DNA of 40,703 nucleotides from an uncultured Prolixibacteraceae bacterium (GTDB lineage: Bacteria; Bacteroidota; Bacteroidia; Bacteroidales; Prolixibacteraceae): contig CAJXZG010000044.1 in assembly GCA_913063265.1 (NCBI GenBank), forward strand, positions 1 through 40,703, in the 5' to 3' direction. The notes beneath the pieces were generated by a model, which did not search any database, was not told where the DNA came from, and saw nothing but the letters and a program-made list of their open reading frames with translations. The stretch's first letter is position 1; every line of letters begins with the position of its first letter. The position numbers were made by a program, and so were the translations under genes. Below, one piece after another: positions 9,599 through 17,182 of this stretch.

Positions 9599-10932
9599 TA
9601 AACCACCCCCGGTAAACTGATTCCTTTAATTTTTCGGTATAAATCCAGGGCAAAAACATCTGTCATCCCCGACACAAAATCCACAACCGACTGAATTTTC
9701 GGGTAATAATCTTCACTTTCAGATTTATACTGTTCAGGTAAAATAGACAAAATTTTCTTGCTGTACATATCTTGCGGATTCATTACTGCATCCACAAATT
9801 CTTTTAAGAGTGTACCAATAATTTTGTATCCCGCAATTTCAATCTCCACTACCGACCTATGTCCGTATACTTTTTTGAATGAAATACTTTTCACCCGTTC
9901 CATAGCTTCTGCCTGCGTAGTTTGAAATCCATCGGTTAAACTTCCCTCAAAGCTGCCTTCCAAAATGCGATTCTGGTTCTCTGTAAAAATCCTGATACAT
10001 TCATAAATTAATTTCCCGATTACTCCGGCCCGCAAATAACTTACCTGCTCGTTTTGGTCAGTCACCCGTTTTAAAGTGCTTTCAATATTGGCTATTTGTT
10101 TTTTATCGGTTTTTGTGTTGTAAAATCCGAGGTACAATTCTTTGGTTGTTTCGTAGCTTAAGATCCCCAGTTTAAAAGCATCTTCCAAATCCATTATCTG
10201 GTAACAAATGTCATCGGCTGCTTCAACCAGATACACAAGAGGATGACGAACAAATGAGATGTATTCTCCATCCTTTTTGTCTATCTGAAGCTCACTGGCT
10301 ATTCGGGAGTAATCCTCTTTTTCAGATTGAAAAAATCCAAATTTTTGTTTTTTAGCCAATACGGATTCAAAGGGATATTTTACGATACTTGACAATGTTG
10401 AATAGGTAAGTGCAAAACCACCGGGTCGTTTCCCCGTAAACTGATGACTTAAAATTCTCAGGGCATTTGCATTGCCATCGAAATGTGTAAAATCTTTCCA
10501 CTCCCCTGTTGTTAGTTTATTTTCAAACTCTTTGCCGGCACCTTTGGTAAAAAAATTCGAAATCGCTGCTTCGCCGGAATGTCCAAAAGGCGGATTCCCC
10601 AAATCATGCGCCAAACAGGCAGTAGAAACAATAGTTCCAATTTCGGTTAAAAGTTTATTTTCAGGATTTTCTTTTACCAGTTTTTCGGCCAGCATATTTC
10701 CCAATGAACGGCCCACACTTGCTACTTCCAGACTATGGGTTAAGCGGTTATGCACAAAAATATGTTCGGGTAAAGGAAATACTTGGGTTTTATTCTGCAT
10801 TCTTCTAAAAGGTGATGAAAATATTATTCGATCATAATCCCGCTGAAACTGCGACCTGTCCTCTGCATTTGAAGAACTTGTCCAGTCTTCCATCCCCAGT
10901 CGTTTTGCCGAAAGTAATGTATTCCAATTCAT
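9598..10932 (-). CDS. dgt: Deoxyguanosinetriphosphate triphosphohydrolase (dGTPase)
   Basis: A 444-residue HD-domain hydrolase that converts dGTP to deoxyguanosine and triphosphate and helps set dNTP pools. The metal-binding HD signature is visible: His66 in HNRLTHSLEVASVGR, His109-Asp110 in CLAHDLGNPPFGHSGE, and a later EAADDICYQIMDLEDA segment supplying the distal Asp. Length and N-terminus (RSQFQRDYDRIIFSSPFRRMQ) match bacterial dGTPase family members. The start is the ATG at 10930-10932. The gene is transcribed towards the giant surface-protein gene, and its stop codon touches a heptad-phased repeat array. No operon partner is obvious; the upstream spacer is 398 bp of repeats. The activity is a confident family call, though some members of this clade act on other dNTPs. 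Confidence 0.93.
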   Translation of the reverse strand: MNWNTLLSAKRLGMEDWTSSSNAEDRSQFQRDYDRIIFSSPFRRMQNKTQVFPLPEHIFVHNRLTHSLEVASVGRSLGNMLAEKLVKENPENKLLTEIGTIVSTACLAHDLGNPPFGHSGEAAISNFFTKGAGKEFENKLTTGEWKDFTHFDGNANALRILSHQFTGKRPGGFALTYSTLSSIVKYPFESVLAKKQKFGFFQSEKEDYSRIASELQIDKKDGEYISFVRHPLVYLVEAADDICYQIMDLEDAFKLGILSYETTKELYLGFYNTKTDKKQIANIESTLKRVTDQNEQVSYLRAGVIGKLIYECIRIFTENQNRILEGSFEGSLTDGFQTTQAEAMERVKSISFKKVYGHRSVVEIEIAGYKIIGTLLKEFVDAVMNPQDMYSKKILSILPEQYKSESEDYYPKIQSVVDFVSGMTDVFALDLYRKIKGISLPGVV

Positions 10933-11046
10933 AGTTTTTGTTTCTGATGCGAAAATAGTGGAAACAGATTAACTAAACCACTATGCATTGAAAATACATA
11001 GGTTTAATCTCAAAAAACATTCGATTGAGAGAATTAGTATTGGCTG

Positions 11047-11125
11047 GAAGACCGAAGTCGGAAGACGGAAGAAAAACACTCCCATTTTAAAAAAAAACTT
11101 CGTGCTTCGTGCTTCAAACTTCTAG
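11047..11125. repeat. Inverted pair of heptad-phased arrays (GAAGNNN / CTTCNNN)
   Basis: Left arm: GAAG at 11047, 11054, 11061 and 11068. Right arm: CTTC at 11098, 11105, 11112 and 11119. Each arm has four units in exact 7-bp steps, and the right arm is the imperfect reverse complement of the left: the GAAG cores match and the three-base spacers mostly do not. The arms are 23 bp apart and could form an imperfect hairpin. Confidence 0.8.
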
Positions 11126-11201
11126 CAAAAAAGAATATTTTAAGAAACAAAAGTAGCTGTAATGAATTTCAGTATTTCAACCATTAACTAGAAAATAATT
11201 T

Positions 11202-11331
11202 CAAAATCCAATATTCAAATCTCAATAAAATCTTAAAAATCACATTTCAGTGCACAAATCTGAATAATTTGGAATTTAGAATTTGCATTATTGAAACTTA
11301 TTTGTGATTTGCATTTTGAACATTGGAATTT
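11202..11331. repeat. Second, AT-rich inverted pair of heptad-phased arrays
   Basis: Left arm: CAAAATC, CAATATT, CAAATCT and CAATAAA from 11202 to 11229. Right arm: units of the form GNNATTT at 11271-11291 and 11304-11331. The right end read on the minus strand closely matches the left arm (CCAATNTTCAAA shared). The array ends at the stop codon of the YgjP-type gene. Together with the pair at 11047-11125 it fills the 398-bp spacer 10933-11330, in which I see no gene. Confidence 0.7.
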
Positions 11332-12029
11332 CATAAAGTATATGTCGAATATTGTTTTACCTGTTTAGCCAAAATTTTTGCCTTTCCCCCGGTGATACTA
11401 TTTAGTCTGAACCAAAATTCAGGTCCATGATTTTTTATTTCGGTATGCACCAGTTCGTGCAACAAAATATAGTCTATCAGTTCATCAGGTAGTTTCATCA
11501 TTTGCAAGTTCAAACTGATGTTGTTTTTTGCCGAGCAACTTCCCCAGTTTCTTCGGTTATTTCTGATGGTAACCTTGTTATACTGAAATCCGAATTTATT
11601 CGCCAATTCATACAAGCTCACCGGTAATAATTTTTTTGCTTCAAAACGGTAAACCTCTGTAAGAATGTGCTCAATATACCGCATAGATTCTTCCGAATCC
11701 AAATCACGCACTTCAATCAGAACCTTATTTTCTTGTGCTTTTGCATCGTTTTTTAATCCTTTCCTGATTATAATTCTATTTAATTTGGTTTGAATAATTT
11801 TGCCGTTCTGTAATTCGTTTTTTTTAGTAGAAAATTTTTGTTTCTGAGAATTTATCCAATCAATATTTTTTGAAACAAATCCGGCAGCTTCGGCATAAGT
11901 AATATAGAACGGCATAGAAACCCGCACTGTATTATCGGGTTTAACACTAAGTTTTATATTTTTCGAACGTCGATTTTTGAAAAAAGTAACCGCGCCAATA
12001 TTTTTGAATTGAACTACTTTTGCAGTCAT
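11331..12029 (-). CDS. YgjP/SprT-like zinc metallopeptidase family protein (DUF45)
   Basis: A 232-residue protein of the YgjP (M48-like, DUF45) family, predicted zinc-dependent proteases. The metal site is clear: His191, Glu192 and His195 in LLHELVH, with His201 in the following NHGPEFW segment. The family's NWGSCS motif is at 161-166. No signal peptide is present, so it probably acts in the cytoplasm. Substrates are unknown; in many bacteria related genes sit beside type I restriction systems, but not here. The start is the ATG at 12027-12029. It is divergent from the gene at 12064 with only 34 bp between, and a minus-strand promoter overlaps the start of that neighbour. Its stop codon abuts a heptad-phased array. 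Family assignment is strong; proteolytic activity is inferred from intact metal ligands. Confidence 0.88.
   Translation of the reverse strand: MTAKVVQFKNIGAVTFFKNRRSKNIKLSVKPDNTVRVSMPFYITYAEAAGFVSKNIDWINSQKQKFSTKKNELQNGKIIQTKLNRIIIRKGLKNDAKAQENKVLIEVRDLDSEESMRYIEHILTEVYRFEAKKLLPVSLYELANKFGFQYNKVTIRNNRRNWGSCSAKNNISLNLQMMKLPDELIDYILLHELVHTEIKNHGPEFWFRLNSITGGKAKILAKQVKQYSTYTL
12015..12022 (+). promoter_or_regulatory. Candidate -7 box for the gene at 12064
   Basis: TACTTTTG matches the Bacteroidota -7 consensus TAnnTTTG and lies 41 bp before the ATG at 12064, inside the first codons of the divergent YgjP-type gene. I find no well-spaced TTTG upstream of it, so the call is tentative. Confidence 0.4.
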
Positions 12030-12049
12030 ATGTTATGTAAATAAAAAAT

Positions 12050-12078
12050 CAAAGATATTAATTATGGCAAACAACAAA
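12050..12078 (-). promoter_or_regulatory. Bacteroidota-type promoter for the YgjP-like gene
   Basis: On the minus strand TATCTTTG (12050-12057) fits TAnnTTTG, with TTTG at 12075-12078, a 17-bp spacing. The upstream box lies within the coding sequence of the divergent gene at 12064, so the two transcription units are tightly interlocked. Confidence 0.5.
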
Positions 12079-12768
12079 AAAATGGAGGTTTTTGTTAATC
12101 TCACCAAACGCGATACAGTAGTTGCAATAGAAGAAAAAGTTCTTCCCGGAAGCCTTGTTTTTGATTCATTAAATCCGTTTCCCGGATATTACCATGAAAC
12201 ACCAACAAGTCCGCGCCCTATTTATATTTACCTGGTACTGGCCAATCAATACCCATTGGAAGAAATCATCAGAGCTACACAAAATATAGAAAAAGAATAC
12301 GATTGGAATTTTGATGCAGGAAAAGGTTACATGACCATTGGCTCAGAATTTTTAAATGTAATCAGAGTGAGACATCTCCCTGAACTGGATTTAGTTATAA
12401 AAATACAGGAAGCATATGTTAAACAAGGCATCAACTTTTTAATGAATAAAAAATTGAAAGGAAAACTTGAAGCTCAGGTGAAAATCGTAAAATTCCTGAA
12501 TCTTGAAAAACTTGGAGATGGAATTTATATTAATGCTGAAGATACAACATTTGGGTATGTTGAAATTCCAAAATACCTGCACCAGGCCGCATTTACAAAA
12601 GTATCAATGGATGTAAAATACAACTGGGATGGACATGAATATGATGCTGCATCTGCCTCATTTTATAATGAAGGAAAACTTTATGAAGTTGTACGTATAC
12701 GTTCCGATCAAATGAATATGGATTACCTGGACAAAATCAAAAAATTATATACAGCTAAAATAAGATAG
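12064..12768 (+). CDS. Conserved-looking protein of unknown function
   Basis: I do not recognise this 234-residue protein. It has no signal peptide and no membrane segment. The N-terminal half contains aromatic and Pro-rich stretches (FPGYYHETPTSPRPIYIY). The rest looks like mixed alpha/beta with regular charged-hydrophobic alternation, and it ends in a basic helix. Codon use and composition match neighbouring housekeeping genes, so it is very likely real. The ATG at 12064 is the first in frame after a short leader. It diverges from the YgjP-type metallopeptidase 34 bp away, which is the only contextual hint. A gap of 295 bp with its own promoter separates it from the downstream efflux adaptor, so it probably is not part of that unit. 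Confidence 0.72.
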   Translation: MANNKKMEVFVNLTKRDTVVAIEEKVLPGSLVFDSLNPFPGYYHETPTSPRPIYIYLVLANQYPLEEIIRATQNIEKEYDWNFDAGKGYMTIGSEFLNVIRVRHLPELDLVIKIQEAYVKQGINFLMNKKLKGKLEAQVKIVKFLNLEKLGDGIYINAEDTTFGYVEIPKYLHQAAFTKVSMDVKYNWDGHEYDAASASFYNEGKLYEVVRIRSDQMNMDYLDKIKKLYTAKIR

Positions 12769-12987
12769 ATTTGAATGAGCTAAATAAAATCTATTAATTG
12801 AAAAACAAAATAACGAAGCTATGCTGATTCCGGGTGGAATTTAAATTCTCATTATCTGGATCAAGGAAATTTCAATTCAGAAGTAATACTCCTTCATTTA
12901 CATAGGCAGGAAAGCAAATATTAAAACAATTGAATAATTTTTAGACAGCTTCTTACAAAAAGTAATACTTTAATATCTTAGATTTAT

Positions 12988-12995
12988 TAACTTTG
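12988..12995 (+). promoter_or_regulatory. Candidate -7 box upstream of the efflux adaptor gene
   Basis: TAACTTTG fits TAnnTTTG and lies 68 bp before the ATG at 13064. No clean -33 TTTG is seen at the usual spacing. The surrounding 12769-13063 spacer shows no other feature. Confidence 0.45.
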
Positions 12996-13063
12996 CCCCT
13001 GAAGAATGGATGTTATTTTATAATATCCTGATTTTAAATTTATTATAAACCAACTACTTCTTA

Positions 13064-14239
13064 ATGGGAACCAAAAGAAATTTATCTTTAGTACTTATTG
13101 TTGTAATATCACTTGTTGTGGTATTTGCAATACTTTACTTTTCCGGATTTATCAGTACTAAAAATTTTAATCCTGGCGACACTGTCTCGGTTACAGTGGA
13201 TAGAGGCGAGGTTATCTCAACCACTCATGCAACAGGTATTATCGAATCTGAAAATGAAGTGATCTTGCTAAGTCCGGCAGCCAGTATCATTGAAAGTATT
13301 TTAATAGAACCCGGAAGCAGGGTTCAAACCGGTGATATAATTCTGCAACTTCAGACACAAACTGTGCTTGATGAAATTGAAAGGCTTAAAGACCAGCTTG
13401 AAGTAAGACGAAACAGCCTGGAGAAAAACAGGTTAAATGCTCAAAGTACAAAACTCGATTTAGATTATAATGAAGAGGTAAAACGTTTAAAGGTTATTTC
13501 GCTTGAAGCACAACTTTCAGACCAGGAACAATTACTTGAAGTAGGAGGAATTTCTCCGGCTCGTGTTGAAGAGACAAAACAACAAATCACACTTGCCGAG
13601 AAGGATTTATCGATGCTGATAAATAAAAATTCTATCAGGCTAAAACAGTTGGAAGCCGACGATAAAGGATTACTGTTGCAAATCAACATGGATGAGAAAA
13701 AATTAAAAGAGAAGCAGGAATTGTTGAGTAAAATGAGTGTACGTGCGCCATCATCAGGAATTATTTTGAATATATCGGGGAGTGTAGGTGAAAAAGTTGG
13801 GGCCGATAAAATGCTGGTTCGAATGTCGGATTTAAGTTCTTTTAAACTGACCGGCTCTGTTGATGAACAACTTGCCAGTCAAATAAAAACAGGCTCGCAG
13901 GTTTATGTTAATGTTGAGGATGAAATACTGGAAGGATTGGTAGGAAACATAACCCCCATTGTAGAGAATAACAAAGTTCAGTTTCATGTACACCTTGAAC
14001 AAAGCAGTCATCCAAAATTAATTGCAAACCAGAATGTTCAAATACAGATAATCAATAATAAAAAAGAAAATGCCCTCAGAATAAAAAAACTTCCTCAATT
14101 TGAAAACGGTAAAAGGCACCGGGTTAATGTTCTCGATGGAGATAACATTGTCAAAAAAGATGTGGTATTGGGGATAATAGGAGATGATTATTGTGAAATT
14201 CTTTCAGGACTGGAAGAAGGTGATGAAGTGATGCCGTAA
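13064..14239 (+). CDS. HlyD/RND-type membrane-fusion (periplasmic adaptor) protein
   Basis: A 391-residue membrane-fusion protein that would bridge an inner-membrane exporter and an outer-membrane TolC channel. One N-terminal membrane anchor is visible (about residues 7-28). A split lipoyl/barrel-sandwich hybrid half follows (about 45-105; PAASIIESILIEPGSRVQTG), then a charged coiled-coil hairpin (about 108-220), the second lipoyl half (about 223-255; VRAPSSGIILNISGSVGEKV) and beta-barrel domains to the end (GLEEGDEVMP). This order is typical of adaptors used by MacAB-like or HlyD-type ABC pumps. The TolC-like gene begins 201 bp downstream on the same strand. No ATPase or permease gene lies between or before them. 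Substrate cannot be inferred. Confidence 0.9.
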   Translation: MGTKRNLSLVLIVVISLVVVFAILYFSGFISTKNFNPGDTVSVTVDRGEVISTTHATGIIESENEVILLSPAASIIESILIEPGSRVQTGDIILQLQTQTVLDEIERLKDQLEVRRNSLEKNRLNAQSTKLDLDYNEEVKRLKVISLEAQLSDQEQLLEVGGISPARVEETKQQITLAEKDLSMLINKNSIRLKQLEADDKGLLLQINMDEKKLKEKQELLSKMSVRAPSSGIILNISGSVGEKVGADKMLVRMSDLSSFKLTGSVDEQLASQIKTGSQVYVNVEDEILEGLVGNITPIVENNKVQFHVHLEQSSHPKLIANQNVQIQIINNKKENALRIKKLPQFENGKRHRVNVLDGDNIVKKDVVLGIIGDDYCEILSGLEEGDEVMP

Positions 14240-14369
14240 TCTGCATTTAAAAAATTGGAAAGATATTATAATACAAAGATTATGAAATGAACATGAATTT
14301 TTATTCTTCAAAATCACACACAAAAAGAATTAAAAATTCATCGAGAATGCCATCGAAATGAGCTTGCGA

Positions 14370-14404
14370 ATTCTATTGAATACCTTTTAAGTAAACAATA
14401 GAAT
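14370..14404. other. Perfect 9-bp inverted repeat in the adaptor-TolC spacer
   Basis: ATTCTATTG (14370-14378) is repeated as its exact complement CAATAGAAT (14396-14404) around a 17-base loop. There is no following T-run, so it does not look like an intrinsic terminator. It may be an RNA hairpin affecting expression of the outer-membrane gene relative to the adaptor. Confidence 0.45.
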
Positions 14405-14440
14405 GAAATAAATACAAACGAAATAAACGATTTTAATGAG

Positions 14441-15979
14441 ATGAAACGATTTGCTTTTTTGGTGTTAAGCATGTTAATGATAGCAAATACGCTTTCAGCA
14501 CAAACCAACACGCCGGTTAGCCAAACAGATTCAATAATTTTGCAAATTGAAAAACCTAATAATCCGTCTGATACAATAAAATACGTATTAAGTCTGGAAG
14601 ATGTAATTGATATGGCAATAACACAATCTTCAGCAATAAAATATGTACAAAATACCAACGTAAATTATTACTGGCGGTATAGAAATTATAAAACACAATT
14701 CAGACCACAGCTATTATTCCGAAGCGATTTACCCAATTACCGTCATACTACTGAACCCATTACCCAACCTGATGGTAGTATTGAGTTTAAGCAGGTTTCT
14801 AACCTTGCAGCTTCGGCAAATTTATCGTTGAATCAATCTATTCCAATTTTGGGAACATATATTTATGCAAGTACCTCAGCATACGGAATCAGAAACCTCA
14901 ATGCAAATGAAACAAGTTTTTCAGGTGCACCTTTCGAAGTTGGTTTTTCTCAGCACCTTTTTGGATACAACTGGATGAAGTGGTATAAAAAAACCGAACC
15001 TATGGTATACGACGAAGCACAGAAACGTTTTGTTGAAGATATTGAAGAAATTTCGCTTTATGCAACCTACCGGTATTTCACTTTTCTTACTTATCAAACC
15101 AACTTTGTATTGGCCGAAAACAATCTAAGAAACAGCCTGGATAATCTGGAGATATCTAAAACCAAAAAGGAACTTGGACAAATTTCGGATAACGATTATT
15201 CGCGCATTGAACTTTCGGTTTTGAATGCACAAAAATCGCTTAACCAAGCCAGAATGCAGTTAAAAAATGCCGATTTTGAATTACGTACCTATATTGGTTT
15301 AAAAGAAGATCGGGAACTGGAGTTAATAATTCCTCTTGAAATGAAGCTGTTTGAGATTGATCCATCCACTGCCCTTCAAAAAGCCAAAGAAAACCGCAAA
15401 GAAACATCATATTACGAGAGAAGATTAATAAATGCTGACCGGGAGCTGGCAGAAGCAAAAAGTAAAACCGGAATTAATGCTACTTTACGTGGAAGTTTTG
15501 GACTTTCAAACAGTGCAGCAGATTTTCCGGGTATTTATGAAAATCCGCAAAAGGACCGTACTTTACGCATTTCTTTAAGTGTTCCAATTCTTGACTGGGG
15601 TAAATCAGCTTCCTCAGTAAAACTGGCTGAAACAAGAAGAGAACTTACCATCTTTGATGTAAACAAAGATATCGAAGAGTTTGAACGTGAGATTATTGTG
15701 CAGGTTGAGCAATTCAGTTTATTAAAAGACCAGATAAAAACTGCTACCGAAGCGGACAAAGTTGCCGGGAATGGCTACCTTATTGCCTTACGAAAATTTC
15801 AAAATGGCGAACTCAGCATCACAGATATGAATATCGCTTTACAGGAAAGGGACAAAGCCCGAAGAGACTACATTTATGCTATTCGATCGTATTGGGTTGC
15901 CTATTATAACCTAAGAATATTTACCCTGTACGATTTCGAGAGAAACAGCAATATTACTTATAGTAATCCGATGCTATAA
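14441..15979 (+). CDS. TolC-family outer-membrane efflux protein
   Basis: A 512-residue outer-membrane channel subunit of the TolC family. A signal peptide covers residues 1-20 (ending SAQ). Two alternating beta-strand and long-helix halves follow. The helical parts (about 195-275 and 320-350, then 400-480) are rich in Lys/Glu/Gln with periodic Ala/Leu. The beta segments contain alternating hydrophobic residues (TLRISLSVPILDWG, the classical second-half motif). Length agrees with Bacteroidota members. It follows the membrane-fusion protein and would supply the exit duct for whichever pump that adaptor docks. The ATG at 14441 is chosen because it gives a clean signal peptide. A Y-shaped palindrome starts seven bases after the stop. 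Confidence 0.92.
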   Translation: MKRFAFLVLSMLMIANTLSAQTNTPVSQTDSIILQIEKPNNPSDTIKYVLSLEDVIDMAITQSSAIKYVQNTNVNYYWRYRNYKTQFRPQLLFRSDLPNYRHTTEPITQPDGSIEFKQVSNLAASANLSLNQSIPILGTYIYASTSAYGIRNLNANETSFSGAPFEVGFSQHLFGYNWMKWYKKTEPMVYDEAQKRFVEDIEEISLYATYRYFTFLTYQTNFVLAENNLRNSLDNLEISKTKKELGQISDNDYSRIELSVLNAQKSLNQARMQLKNADFELRTYIGLKEDRELELIIPLEMKLFEIDPSTALQKAKENRKETSYYERRLINADRELAEAKSKTGINATLRGSFGLSNSAADFPGIYENPQKDRTLRISLSVPILDWGKSASSVKLAETRRELTIFDVNKDIEEFEREIIVQVEQFSLLKDQIKTATEADKVAGNGYLIALRKFQNGELSITDMNIALQERDKARRDYIYAIRSYWVAYYNLRIFTLYDFERNSNITYSNPML

Positions 15980-15985
15980 GCTGTT

Positions 15986-16039
15986 GGGATCGGAGGTTTT
16001 CAACCTCCGAAAATACTGCGGTTACAAACCGCAGATCCC
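15986..16039. repeat. Double-hairpin palindromic element (REP-like)
   Basis: Two perfect hairpins of identical geometry lie side by side: an 8-bp stem, 3-base loop, 8-bp stem at 15991-16009 (CGGAGGTT arm) and again at 16016-16034 (CTGCGGTT arm). Both are closed by an outer stem, GGGATC (15986-15991) with GATCCC (16034-16039). The whole 54-bp unit can fold as a Y-shaped or cruciform structure. It sits between the convergent tolC-like gene and asd. Confidence 0.85.
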
Positions 16040-16043
16040 GGGA

Positions 16044-16070
16044 ATAAAAAAAGCCCGGATTACCGGGCTT
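16044..16070 (-). terminator. Rho-independent terminator of asd
   Basis: A perfect 8-bp stem, AAGCCCGG (16051-16058) and CCGGGCTT (16063-16070), has a 4-base loop. Read on the minus strand it is followed by seven T residues. It lies 23 bp beyond the asd stop codon. Confidence 0.9.
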
Positions 16071-16092
16071 CTAATATGCTAAATTTAAATTT

Positions 16093-17100
16093 TTAAACTT
16101 CATCATTGGCAATCAACCATTCTGCAATCTGCACAGCATTTAATGCCGCTCCTTTTTTAATCTGGTCGCCAACGCACCAAAAGGTGATACTATTTGGATC
16201 AGTAACATCTTTTCTGATTCTACCCACATATACATCATCTTTGCCAGAAACAAACAATGGCATAGGATATTGTTTTTCTGCAGGATTATCAACAACTGTC
16301 AAACCTTCAAAATTTTCGAAAGCGGTTTTAACTTCTTCAACTGAAAGTGTTTTTTCGGTTTCAACCCAAATTGCTTCAGAATGGGCACGTGCAACCGGAA
16401 TACGAACACAGGTAGCACTAACTTCGGCATTGGTGTGCATTATTTTTTTTGTCTCCCAGTTCATTTTCATTTCCTCTTTTGTATAATCATTTTCCAGAAA
16501 TACATCAATATGAGGAATAATATTCATGGCCAACTGGTATGGAAATTTATTAATCGTAACATCTTTATCTTCTGCAATTTCCTTCACCTGCTGTTCCAGT
16601 TCGGCAATTCCCTGAGCTCCTGCTCCACTTGCAGCCTGATAAGTGGCTACTCTCACCCTTTTTATTTTTGATAAATCTTCGATGGGTTTTAATGCAACAA
16701 CCATTTGAATTGTTGAACAATTCGGATTGGCAATAATATTTCTTGGACGTACTTTTGCATCTTCCGCATTCACCTCCGGCACAACCAACGGCACATCATC
16801 ATCGTAACGAAATGCACTAGAATTATCGATCATAATTGCACCATATTTTGTAATAGTATCAGCAAATTCTTTTGAAATACCTGCACCTGCAGAAGTAAGA
16901 GCAATGTCGATATCTTTAAAATCATCACCGTGTTTTAATTCTTTAACAACCAGCTTTTTACCTTTGAATTCATACTCGTTCCCGGCACTTCTGGCCGATC
17001 CAAACAATACCAACTCATCCATCGGAAGATTTCGCTCGGCAAGTACACGCAGGAATTCTTGTCCTACTGCCCCGCTTGCTCCAACAACTGCAACTTTCAT
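16093..17100 (-). CDS. asd: Aspartate-semialdehyde dehydrogenase
   Basis: A 335-residue cytoplasmic enzyme reducing aspartyl phosphate to aspartate semialdehyde with NADPH, the branch point to lysine/diaminopimelate, threonine and methionine. The N-terminal Rossmann motif VVGASGAVG is at 4-13. The nucleophile Cys128 lies in ANPNCST, the catalytic general-base His240 in IPVARAHSE, and the phosphate-binding SNPxC-type region and [10 protein letters not shown] segment are intact. Length matches the family (330-370). The start is the ATG at 17098-17100. The gene is a single transcription unit with a candidate TAnnTTTG box upstream and a strong terminator downstream, in convergent orientation to the TolC-like gene. 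Confidence 0.96.
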   Translation of the reverse strand: MKVAVVGASGAVGQEFLRVLAERNLPMDELVLFGSARSAGNEYEFKGKKLVVKELKHGDDFKDIDIALTSAGAGISKEFADTITKYGAIMIDNSSAFRYDDDVPLVVPEVNAEDAKVRPRNIIANPNCSTIQMVVALKPIEDLSKIKRVRVATYQAASGAGAQGIAELEQQVKEIAEDKDVTINKFPYQLAMNIIPHIDVFLENDYTKEEMKMNWETKKIMHTNAEVSATCVRIPVARAHSEAIWVETEKTLSVEEVKTAFENFEGLTVVDNPAEKQYPMPLFVSGKDDVYVGRIRKDVTDPNSITFWCVGDQIKKGAALNAVQIAEWLIANDEV

Positions 17101-17148
17101 TCGTTAAATTCTTTAAAAAATTATGTAATAGCTATCTTTAAATCGAAA

Positions 17149-17156
17149 CAAATTTA
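17149..17156 (-). promoter_or_regulatory. Candidate -7 box for asd
   Basis: TAAATTTG on the minus strand fits TAnnTTTG and lies 49 bp upstream of the asd ATG. I do not see a TTG at ideal spacing, so only the -7 element is called. Confidence 0.45.
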
Positions 17157-17182
17157 ATATTTAGCTTCCAATTGTAGTTCAG

